Assembly: GCA_021234155.1 (NCBI GenBank)
Contig: JAJEKV010000014.1
Coordinates: forward strand, 16,768,966 to 16,832,965
Source: Isoetes taiwanensis
Taxonomy: Eukaryota; Streptophyta; Lycopodiopsida; Isoetales; Isoetaceae
Length of the DNA stretch: 64,000 bases
Direction: 5' to 3'
The stretch's first letter is position 1, and each line of letters opens with the position of its first letter. The notes under the pieces were generated by a model that made no database searches, was not told the origin of the DNA, and worked only from the letters and a program-made list of their open reading frames with translations. The position numbers were made by a program, and so were the translations under genes. Shown here piece by piece: positions 55,021-64,000 of this stretch.

Positions 55021-57479
55021 TTTTAGCAAGGTTGCCTAACCTGAGGTACACACTTTGCTGCAATTCTAGCTATGCCACATGTCTTGCCACATCAGCTTAA
55101 TTCCATCACAACCGTGGATCTTTTGAATTTTACATCCAACGGCCAGGAAAATTAGAAAAAGCCCAAGAAAATCATTGAACAGCAGGTGCGACCTCTGCGA
55201 CTGCCTCCGGTCTTCTTTGCAGCAGGGGACCGACATGCTGCATGCCACAGAATTGACCTTGAATGAAGGCATTTTTGTGCCAAAAGTCTAGAATCACTTG
55301 AAATAGTCAAGGATGCAACGTTGGCCAGTTTTTGCAAGTCTCTTCCCCAGCTATGGCATTGTAGAATCTGCTCAAGGACACACGGCTCTTCTTAGAACGA
55401 CTTCAAGAGGTAAACCTAGTTCATCCCGCTTGGATTTATCACTTTTGGAATTGTTCATTTCAAAACTAGGTTAGCTTAGAACAATACTGGTTAGAATGCA
55501 TCGGAATGTGATTCCTTACTGAAGAGGTTGCAACAACTCGTACCTGATATATTGTCGTCTATTCTAGGTACAACCTTGTTTTGTGGTAAAAATTTCGAAC
55601 TGCGTAATAAATCATGGAAGATCCTGAACCTGTTATCAGAAAATTGATTTCGGGCAGTGCAAATCTCTCAAAAAGATGATTCCTGAGATTTTCAGCATTG
55701 AAGAGGGTTTAGCATGCATAAAATGTGTGATGTCTTTGTGGGGCTTCAGGAAACATTGTTTGTTAAGGCATTTAATTCAAGCAGTAAAGAGGAGTTTCAC
55801 TAGGCATGTGCGGTTAAGAAGAATATTATGCTCTCAGGCCCATCATGCACTGCTCAATTACACGATCCAGACTATTTTAAGATTGAAGATCTGAAGGTAA
55901 GGCAGCCACAAAGTGGGCCCAAGCTCGATCTAACTGTTGAAGGTCCTTATAAGGTAAAGGTAAATGTGGAACAAGTTGTATTTTCCGAACAAAAAATTGT
56001 AAAGCAGAATATGTGATGGCTGATGAAAGCAACATGCTAGAGGGTCGACATGAGTGTAGTTTTATCCAAATAGACAACACTAATTGGACCATCATGCCCA
56101 AGGTTACACTTCTTTGCCACTGTAGCATATAGTTATCATGCTCTTGGTGCTGCCTTGGGTTGGGATAAAACATGATAGTAGCAACTTCTTAGAGTGAAGC
56201 TAGAAACTTGAGCATTGGCATTCTCAAGACTGATTGAATTGGGTTTCTTCCAAGCTTTTTATAAATGCCACATTTAAGCCCAGCTGAAGTAAGAGTTCAT
56301 TCTTTTGTGCCTATCTTTGGACACATGCACTTGCATGCTCATGACATAAGTTTGAGCAAAGACCACTTCAGAAGAATATATCATTTTGAATGTGGTTTTT
56401 ATGTGCACAATTATTGCAGGTACTTCTACATTCTGAGACATCATACCTCATATTTATGCATTTGTATACCTTAATCACGTCTCTCGCATTTCTATAACAT
56501 TTGTTAGAATCCGGTGGCTACCATTCTATTCTTTATGCAGCTCTTGATTGACCTTCATAGATAAAGCAATGGGGTGGCATTGCAAAGGCATGCCTTGAAG
56601 TATATGCCCAAATGGTGCCATAGACATGACATTTGGGTTGATTATATGTCTTAGCCCAGTATTATGATAGAAAATTTGTGACCTCTTTTGAGGCATTTGC
56701 GTGCCCTTTGCTATAGCTATTGAGATGATAGAGCATATCCAATCCATGGAGCTTAAGGTGATCTGTTGAACAAGTGATCTACAAAGAAATCACAAACAAA
56801 TCATGAATATTATGTTATCTCAAATAGAAAACTTCTTAGATATAAAGGTAAAAGATTACAGTCATCACTATAAGGGAAAATTCCTCACACTGTAAATATT
56901 CAATTGTCTAGTATAGACTCCCATTAATACCTTCATTTGTCTAGTATAGGTTCCCATTAATACGTGTGTTTCTTCCATTTTTGCAGGGCAGAGGCCATGT
57001 ACATTTACAATGTATCTTAACGTTGCCGGTGATCTTTTCGTAATGCACACATTGCGGTGCTGGTGACCTTTTTCATCATGCACACGATCTTATCCTCTTT
57101 AGGTCCATTCTATGAACAAAACTTTGGCCAACTTACATAAGAAAATGTTTGATGAATTACTAGCTAATGCTGCTCTTCAAGCTTAAAGGCACATGGAAAC
57201 TGTTGGCAAACCATGCAAACTGAAGAATGGTTTAATCGATTGGGTCTATACACTGACAGCTAGCGTAAAACTTAAAACATGATGCTTTCTGGGCATATGT
57301 TAATTTTTTTGGTAAGAAGGAAACTGAATATTATCTCAGGGACTTTAACCCTCAGCATGAGCACATGATTTCAGCCCTAACAGCATTATGACATGTTTCC
57401 ATGATTGGTTCAAGTTATTGCACGTATGCTGTTGAGCTCACATCATCTTATGATAGGAGAAGGCCGGTAGCTTGAATTA
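55021..57479. other. Unassigned stretch
   Basis: No confident gene. A plus-strand frame at 55828-56016 (EDLKVRQPQSGPKLDLTVEGPYKV, split in description) faintly recalls the end of Ty3/gypsy integrase, but it is short and isolated. 57120-57470 may be the upstream part of the LINE whose 3' end follows. Confidence 0.25.
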
Positions 57480-57820
57480 GATGCAAAGCAGAGAATTTGT
57501 GCTTGTGGGCAAGGCATAGAAACAGAAGAGCATGCAATACATTTTTGCTCTAGACATGAAACCATTCAGGAAAAATATTCTATGCTTCATTGGAACATCC
57601 CTATGCTAAACTTTTTAAGGAATTTCTTACAATACTACAGCTCGAAAAATTTATCCGTGAACTCCTAGAGAGTGCCGATTGTGTTGATCTAACTTCCTAG
57701 AGAGTGCCGATTGTGTTGATCTAACTTGATTATTCCTTCCTATTTCACATGTAATTGGCATGTTTGTCCCATAGTGTATGGGCCTCTATGGACATTAATA
57801 AACTGTCTATTCTATTCTAC
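57480..57820 (+). pseudogene. LINE 3' end with zinc-binding motif and TATTC tail
   Basis: A plus-strand reading gives KQRICACGQGIETEEHAIHF and then C, a C-x-C...H-x4-C pattern of the LINE C-terminal zinc region. After one frame change, FKEFLTILQLEKFIRELLES follows, then a stop. The 3' block 'cccatagtgtatgggcctc' and 'tggacattaataaactg' then runs into 'tctattctattctacc'. The block and tail match the arrangement at 1924-1990 and 7529-7650, so these appear to be one LINE family with a pentanucleotide tail. 5'-truncated and inactive. Confidence 0.7.
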
Positions 57821-58323
57821 CTCTTGAATGTGTTTAGAAATTCATCTAAAATGCTAGGGAGATATTACACAAAGTTTTACTATTCACTATGAATTTCCTT
57901 TTCATGCAATAAAAAAGGTTCGAACCATTTATAACTGTTCCATTGATATATCACATTTTCATTATATCACATTTTCTTTGCAAGCGCATTTGTTATCCTA
58001 AGCATAAGAACCTAGTGGTATAATCCCATAAATGGTTAGATGAAAAGCGGTTGCCAAACTTTTGGAGATAATGTCTATTCTATTCTACCTATTGAATGTG
58101 TTTAGAAATTCATCTAAAATGCTAGGGAGATATTACACAAAGTTTTACTATTCACTATGAATTCCCTTTTCATGCAATAAAAAAGGTTCGAACCATTTAT
58201 AACTGTTCCATTGATATATCACATTTTCTTTGCAAGCGCATTTGTTATCCTAAGCATAAGAACCTAGTGGTATAATCCCATAAATGGTTAGATGAAAAGT
58301 GGTTGCCAAACTTTTGGAGATAA
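57804..58323. repeat. Tandem duplication of ~260 bp beginning in the LINE tail
   Basis: 57804-58071 and 58072-58323 both start 'tgtctattctattctacct' and both end 'aaacttttggagataa'. They differ by only a few substitutions and by a 16 bp direct repeat ('attatatcacattttc') that is present in the first copy and absent from the second. The duplication is therefore recent. Confidence 0.9.
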
Positions 58324-58443
58324 ATGGCCAAGCTTAGAAGCGACAAGCAATGATTTATCAAGACAATTTATTTCGTTCATTTTTTTTTTGTACATCCCCA
58401 CCCTAACCTTCACCCCAACCTTACATTTTGCTAGTTATCTTAA

Positions 58444-59131
58444 GGGAAATTTACTAAAATAACCTTAATTGTTGACTTATTTCCCAAAAAGCCCTTTGTA
58501 TTTTTGAAATTCCCAAAATGCCCTTAATTCTTAAGTATTTTCCCAAATAGCCCTTTGTAATTTAAAAATTACTAGAGATAAGCTTATCATTCCAATATTA
58601 GAAATGATCGAAGCCAACTAATTTAATGCTTTTACAAGAATCGTATTGAAGGAGAAGCTTTGTAGGCATCTTGTGGAGAAGCTGCTTCCTACCCATCCAG
58701 GTCACTTGTAGAGTTCAATTTGCTATTGATATGTTGGAGCTATTTATCCTCCAAATATTGAACTTCTTGAAAATAATGAAATGATGCCTTTGCAACATGC
58801 CATCTTCCTGGCAGACCTAAAAGAAAACGGGATAAGACAGAACATAGGGATAGAGAAAAGCATGGACACATTGTGATAATGTCAGACAAATGAACCTAGT
58901 TGCACAAATCCTATTTGACATTTCTGTGCATATTTTTGTCATAATGATTTTTTGAAATTTATTTTCCAAATTATTGTCTCCATAAGAAACGATCCTCTAT
59001 CTAAATACGTGCTTTTTGGTGATTTTTTGGATACAAAGGGCTATTTGGAAAAATACTTAAGAATTAAAGGCATTTTGGGAATTTCAAAAATACAAAGGGC
59101 TTTTTGGGAATTAAGTGAACTTGCCATTGTA
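58444..59131 (+). mobile_element. Second MULE relic with MURA C-terminal end
   Basis: Inverted repeats of about 100 bp face each other: about 58444-58550 ('cccaaaaagccctttgtatt', 'cccaaaatgccctta') and about 59030-59128. The left terminus gggaaattta resembles that of the MULE at 52075. The 9 bp duplication was not found, and the right terminus looks eroded at the poly(T). Inside, plus strand, AIYPPNIELLENNEMMPLQ, then LPGRPKRKRDKTEHRDREKHGH, then after a frame change CQTNEPSCTNPI and a stop, correspond to the end of a MURA transposase (P-rich, GRPKKKR, then CCHC-like tail). Confidence 0.7.
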
Positions 59132-59137
59132 AATTGA

Positions 59138-59162
59138 TTTTTTTTTTTTTTTTTTTTTTTTT
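59138..59162. repeat. Poly(T) run of 25
   Basis: It may be the poly(A) tail of a retroposed minus-strand sequence lying to the right, but no gene body was recognised there. Confidence 0.7.
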
Positions 59163-61364
59163 GCAAAGAAACAGAGTTGTCTATGCAAAAAATGAAAATA
59201 TCAATATGTTCAAGGGACGACATTCCTCTGTGTTGAGTGGGCTCTAAAGATGATTAGCCTAATTGGTCGGATTCAGATCAAATTGCACATCAAATCTCAT
59301 GCAGATGAAGAAGCTCGACGCTGGGCGAGAAAGAAAAGAAAATAAAGAAAGGGAAGTTTTACCGTTCTATTGTTTTTTTCGCATTTACTTGCCTTGCCAA
59401 TTAGCCAATTATAATAAATGCATTTGTTGAGGAGGAAATTATTAAAAAGTTTGAATATGAAATGTTGTTTGTTTTGGTCAAGAATAATAACAAATAAAAC
59501 TGTAAACTATAAACAGAAAATTATATAATGAAAGCAATAACTTTTTCTTTTTCATAATCATGGCCATTCTATTGAAGGGCAACTTTTTCCTAAGCTTTTC
59601 TATTGAATGAATAGAATAGAATAGTTTTTTTAAAACTATTCTTTCCTTGCCGTTCTTAACAATGTCAAAAAATTTAGCCGTTCTCTGCGTGGCTAGAACC
59701 AATGGTACCAAACATTTCAAATTTAAGGCTTGACACTGACATAGCATTCCTCGATTCTTCCACGAAGCTTCAATCACGTCCATTGCCAGCGACCAAGTTC
59801 AGGCCATCCTTTGCATGTTTTTCGCTCTGACCTTGGATGCGCAGACCTAAAATCTTCGGATTTTTCTCTGGATAGCAAAAGCGGATCCCCCATTTGGTGG
59901 CACTCGATGTAAGGATTTGATTGGCTTGGTCTTATATTGTCTCGCAGATTCCAATCCGGTAATGAATTTCAGAGACACGGCCCTTGTTTTCCTCTCGGAC
60001 TTGCAACTTAACTTGGTCTGTGGTTTCATTGCTTGCTTATTGTGGTAACAGGGTTTTAGAGGGGCTCCATAGTATGAAGTTCCATCTATATTCGTGTGGT
60101 TTCCATCTACTTCTAAATACAACTGGGAAGCTCAAATTGTATGTGTACAACAATCTAGTACAACTTTCCTCTATTTGCTTCATCCGGATTGAGAGATCTT
60201 GATTGTGTCGTTTATTTTCTTCTTAAATTAGTTCTAAGTTTTGGAAAGCATTTATTGCCTTGGCATGGTTTTCCTAATTATGCTTGACATTCGTCCACTA
60301 GGCAATTTTGATACATGAAGAAAACTGGAAGAAAGAACAATCTATACATGTATGGGCAATTGCTAATGTTGTCTATTTTATTTCAATTCGGTGTAGACAA
60401 CTATTTCAACAGTGCCAGTTTCAATAGGCCTCAGAACCTTGGTTATTTTGCATTGTTATGTTTCTGCTTCATATGGCTTTATAGCTTTTAATTTATGAAA
60501 TCTAATGATGGTTATATGCTTTAGAACTTTGCCAGTTTGCATAAGGCATGCAAGCTTCAGCTAAATCTATTCATGGAAAAGCTTTGTGCATCGGGCTAGC
60601 CCTGATCTTCACTGCCCGTTGTCGATCTATAGTGTTGTACAAACAGGATGTAAGCCTTAGTGATTTACCCCATTATGTCTGTCCACCATGACTTGGAGAG
60701 AGGCCTTTGTTGTTTACTTCATTCTGACTATGGCTTCCAGGTTTTGGTGTGCAAACTTGTTCTAGGATACATATGTTGGCCATTATTAGAGATATGTCTC
60801 TTCAACCATGTAACCTATTTTCTCACACCCAATTCTTATAGCTCTGTTCTGAAACATTTCTTTACATATTGCAGTATGTCTTGATTGTGTTAAAGTAGGT
60901 GTGAATTTGCTTCGCTCCCCTTTTCTGTAGTTTATCCACCAACGTCATGTGTCTCCTTCCTCTATTATTTTAGCTCCTTCACAATGTCAAAGGTAGATTC
61001 ATATGTTTATATAGCATGGCCTATGAATCCTAAGCAAAAGATTTTGCTTCTTTGTGACTTGATAAGCAGAGGAATCAATTGTCTTTACAAATAGTCCATT
61101 CTAAGAATATTAGAAGCCTCTTGAGTTTTAAAGAGCAGCATTTTGAGCTAATCTGCAATCTATTTGAGTTATGCCTTAAGCTTGTTTTTAGTCTCCTTGA
61201 TTTTGCATAGGGGAGACTTGCTGTTTAAAAGTGGTTGAAGCCAATACATAATTTGAGAGTATTTTGTAAGTCCTTAAAGATTTAAAATTATCTGTGAAAT
61301 TTTCTTTTACAATATTATTAAGCTCGACTTCATGGTTTAGGTCTTTCATTTCTTCATGGTTTAG
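59163..61364. other. Unassigned stretch
   Basis: No gene recognised. A (GAATA)3 run at about 59607-59622 is like the LINE tails but has no recognisable LINE 3' block next to it. Frames at 59478-59783, 59847-60122 and 60660-60884 have no domain. Confidence 0.3.
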
Positions 61365-62151
61365 CAGTAGAGTCATTGCATTAGAGTCGTATGGGGTTGC
61401 CATCAGGATATCCAGCCCGGGCGGTTTGTATCTTCTGTGTATAAATTGCTTTTGCATTCTGAAATCCTGCCTCCATCTAATAGGTGGCATCTTCAGGTCC
61501 CTCAGCCACAATGGAAAAGTGTTTGGATATGGGTATGGGATAAGCTGCTTCATCCCAAAGTAGTAGTTTTGTAGTGGCAAGTGATCCATAGATGCCTCAG
61601 AGTCAACAGGTTAGTCCATAAAATGGATAATCGGATTTCAGAGTTCTGTCCTTTATGCCAGCAAAGGGTTGAGAGTATTGAGCATTGTTTCTTCTTGTGT
61701 GAGCGGCTTCGGCAGGCATGGTCTTGGTTGTTGACCCTATTTGGCACGTCTCGATCTAGCCATCAAATTTTGCTTGCTATCTGTCCTGGTGCTTGGCCCA
61801 AACTACGAAAATGAGCTTTTCATCTCGCATGTGGCTGGCTTTTATGGTCAATCTGGAAGAGAAGGAGGTTGTTTATCTTTAAGGTCGTAGATACTGCAGA
61901 TGAGATTGTTCTTCAGTGGACGCAAAATAAAATTGTTATGGCTTACAATTGTTCTTCTCTTGATCAAGAGAAGAAAGTACTGATCTGGCATACTTACCTT
62001 CAGATTCATTCTTTTGCATAGGCAGGTGGTTGTGCTCAGTTGGATCGGTTTGTCCACTGGGGTTAAAACCCTGTCTTTGCATGTTATGTTGCTCTAGTTT
62101 TTAGTTGGTGAATAAAGCTTGTCGTCCTTCAAAAAAAAAAGAAAAAAAAAA
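61365..62151 (+). pseudogene. L1-type LINE 3' end with poly(A)
   Basis: The plus strand reads RFVSSVYKLLLHSEILPPSN, then RWHLQVPQPQWKSVWIWVWD, KLLHPKVVVL, a stop, then WQVIHRCLRVNRLVHKMDNR. After that comes CPLCQQRVESIEHCFFLC, the C-x2-C...H-x4-C reverse-transcriptase zinc-binding domain (zf-RVT) found at the C-terminus of plant L1 elements. After a frame change, FHLACGWLLWSIWKRRRLFI matches the usual 'ALWTIWKERN' ending. An AATAAA-like signal at 62111 and an A-rich tail at 62131-62151 close the copy. It is 5'-truncated with at least one stop and one frameshift. This family is distinct from the TATTC-tailed LINE. Confidence 0.82.
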
Positions 62152-63189
62152 TATTCTGTGAGATGTGAGATACATGCAAAATGAAAGATGATAAGGTCCA
62201 ACCCAATATCACAAAAAATGGTTCATCGCGCAAAACGTATAATTATATGGCCATTTTGCTATGGTTTGCATATGATTCTGTTATTGTATTTGTGTAAGTG
62301 TATGTCAACAGTATTTATAGAGCACGTATTGTATTTCTTGTTAGTTTACACTTCCAACCTATGGCTTTGGCATGCACGCGTGCATGCATGCACAAATGCA
62401 TGCATACCATGCAATGCATGCATGTTGAGTCCCTTTAGTACTTAACACTATGCAAGGCACATTGTGCATCCACCTGAAGAAAGCTTTGAAGTAAGTTTTG
62501 CCAAGTTGTATGACTGCATAGTTGTGATTTTCGTGTTGGCCAAGGGTTATTCCACAGGAGATCAAAGTTGCAAATGGACAAACTTACTTCTTATAGGATG
62601 TTTTGAAATGTAATTCTAGTTTGTATTCTGGATACATAATACATAATAATATTATTATGCATATTGGCATATATTTTATTATCATTTACACATTTGTTTG
62701 TCAATTTGTAATGTAAGCGTAAGATTCATGATTGTTATTGCTTTCCTTTATTTGTTCGTTTTATTACTAGCTACAAGATTGCTCGAAACATATTTCAATG
62801 GTCTGGAAGGCCATGTTATATTTCTAAGGTATTTGAGGCTGCAAGGCAACCTACCAAAGAAGAAGGTGTGCTTGACACACTTCGTTGTATTCTACAACAT
62901 ACGGTATCCCATTTTCTTTGCTGTATTAATATTATTTCATATCCCATGGCCCATTTTCCATGTAGTTCCATTGCAACATTTTCTAAGTGTGGACCCATGC
63001 ACACCCCTAGGCCATCTTTATTTTTTTTTTTTGTTTTTTTTGTGTAATTTTTGTACACATTTCGTACAACATTCACACATATGTCATATAACATTTATAT
63101 TTATTCGGTACAGATTATGTAGCTTATTAATAATAATATATTAATACAAGAAATTTAATGCGTCCTACGGTGCATGTTCGAGTTTTAGC
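62152..63189. other. Unassigned stretch with CATGCATG cluster
   Basis: 62368-62427 holds about ten overlapping gcatgcatg/tgcatgca units, alternating purine-pyrimidine and containing RY (CATGCATG) motifs known as seed-specific cis elements. With no gene next to it, this is probably simple-sequence DNA. The rest shows no gene. Confidence 0.35.
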
Positions 63190-63850
63190 ATGTTCCTACG
63201 TGCAAGTTCTTGTGAAAGAATCTCTTAAGAATACTCTAAATTCATAGATTCTCTAAGATTCTACCAAGGTTCTTAGAGGTTTCGTGGGCATTTCTCTAAA
63301 TTTTATAAGTCCCTCTAGATTCCATTAGATTTCCCTAGATTCTCCAAGATTCTATGAAGATCCCCTTAGATTCCCTTAGATTCCTTTAGATTTTATGAGA
63401 TTGCCCTAGGTTCCCTTACATTACATGAGATTCAAAGAGATTCTATAAAGACTCCCTTAGATACTCTAAGATTTCATCAACATTTTCTTAGATTCCCTTA
63501 GATTTTATGAAGATTCCTTTAGATCACCATATTTTCCTAGATTCTCTTATATTTTATAAGATTTTCTTACATTCTATTAGATTCTTCTAAATTCCTTTAT
63601 ATTCTAGAACTTTTTAGAACATTCTAAGACTTTCTAAAACATTCTAAGTAGGGGAATCTATGGGAATGTAAAGAAATCTAGGGAATTCCTTCCAGAAAGT
63701 TCTAGAATATATTGAAAGTCAATTCTAAAACTTTTTGGAAAAAATTTCTTAGATCTCCCCTCGATTCTCTTATGTTCTAGAACTTTCTAGAAGATTCTAG
63801 AACTTTCTAGAGCCTTCCAGAACATTCTAGAACTTTCTTGAACTAGCTAG
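63190..63850. repeat. Degenerate repeat tract rich in TTCTAGAA motifs
   Basis: About 650 bp of variants of 'ccttagattc', 'tagattctctaagattct' and, towards the end, 'tctagaactttctagaa'. No regular unit length could be fixed by eye. The final 150 bp contains many nTTCnnGAAn arrangements, the core of heat-shock elements. Similar 'ccttctagaaagttctagaa' sequence occurs near 5776. Confidence 0.6.
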
Positions 63851-63924
63851 AATGTTATAGTCTATTTTATCTTAGAGGGAACATTACCCTTAAGTATATT
63901 TGAAACATAAATTTATAGAATTAA

Positions 63925-63987
63925 TGCTTGGTCTAGTGGTTAGAATGGAGGGTTTGGTGATCAATGGCCAGGGTTCGATTCCCCCAC
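63925..63987 (+). repeat. tRNA-like SINE head at the window edge
   Basis: A-box-like tggtctagtggttagaatgg at 63930 is followed about 30 bases later by B-box ggttcgattcc at 63971. This is the typical head of plant SINEs. Acceptor and anticodon stems do not pair well by eye, so a functional tRNA is unlikely. The body would lie beyond the window. Confidence 0.5.
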
Positions 63988-64000
63988 ACAACATAAAAAT

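Noticed and set aside
55828-56016. Frame resembling the 'GPYKV' end of gypsy integrase
   Set aside because: Only about 20 weakly similar residues, no neighbouring integrase or LTR; left as unassigned.
62368-62427. CATGCATG cluster as an RY regulatory module
   Set aside because: Simple-sequence expansion explains it, and no gene follows within range.

Overview
The window reads as nuclear DNA of a land plant with a large, transposon-dominated genome. The evidence is a spliced BAF60/SNF12-type gene, PPR-protein fragments, plant-type Ty1/copia, CACTA, Mutator and PIF/Harbinger elements, and very low gene density. The PPR remnants and LINE types would suit a seed-free plant or another large-genome plant, but I cannot name the lineage from sequence alone. 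Only one gene looks intact and host-derived: an SWI/SNF subunit gene at 49085-50854 with one visible intron. Almost everything else recognisable is a mobile element or its debris.

Layout. 1-15400 holds a decayed PPR relic (about 560-860), an inverted-repeat element (1045-1472), a decayed LINE reverse transcriptase on the minus strand (about 1922-3990) ending in a pentanucleotide tail, other (AATAG)n/(AAGAT)n LINE-tail-like tracts, several local duplications, and an inverted dimer of a tRNA-like repeat (10777-11715). 15412-19455 is a 4.0 kb PIF/Harbinger-type element with TAA target duplications, and the adjacent tandem copy of its target supplies an empty-site comparison. 22341-38948 is a young Ty1/copia retrotransposon (203 bp LTRs, GAGGC target duplication) swollen from about 4.8 kb to 16.6 kb. 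An 11551 bp CACTA element (23648-35198) sits between gag and protease, and a 251 bp MITE (35837-36087) sits in integrase. Inside the CACTA element is a giant palindrome (about 25.6-29.9 kb) whose arms end in tandem arrays of a roughly 20 bp unit.

40661-44135 is a minus-strand LTR retrotransposon with an AAAGA duplication that has lost its coding region and one U3. 44141-48900 has nothing I can name. After the SNF12 gene comes a 1831 bp Mutator-like element (52075-53905) with a 9 bp TATATTTAA duplication, carrying a MURA N-terminal fragment and a PPR gene fragment. Next are a direct dimer of the tRNA-like repeat (54283-55020), a LINE 3' end with a TATTC tail (about 57480-57820), a tandem duplication that starts in that tail, a second MULE relic carrying a MURA C-terminal end (58444-59131), an L1-type LINE 3' end with poly(A) (about 61365-62151), a heat-shock-element-like degenerate repeat tract (63190-63850), and a tRNA-like SINE head at the window edge.

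How the parts relate. The elements are nested and can be ordered in time. The copia LTRs differ at only 2 of 203 positions, so the copia insertion is recent and the CACTA and MITE insertions are younger still. No functional host pathway is visible. The main interest lies in the precise nesting, the palindromes and the gene-fragment capture.
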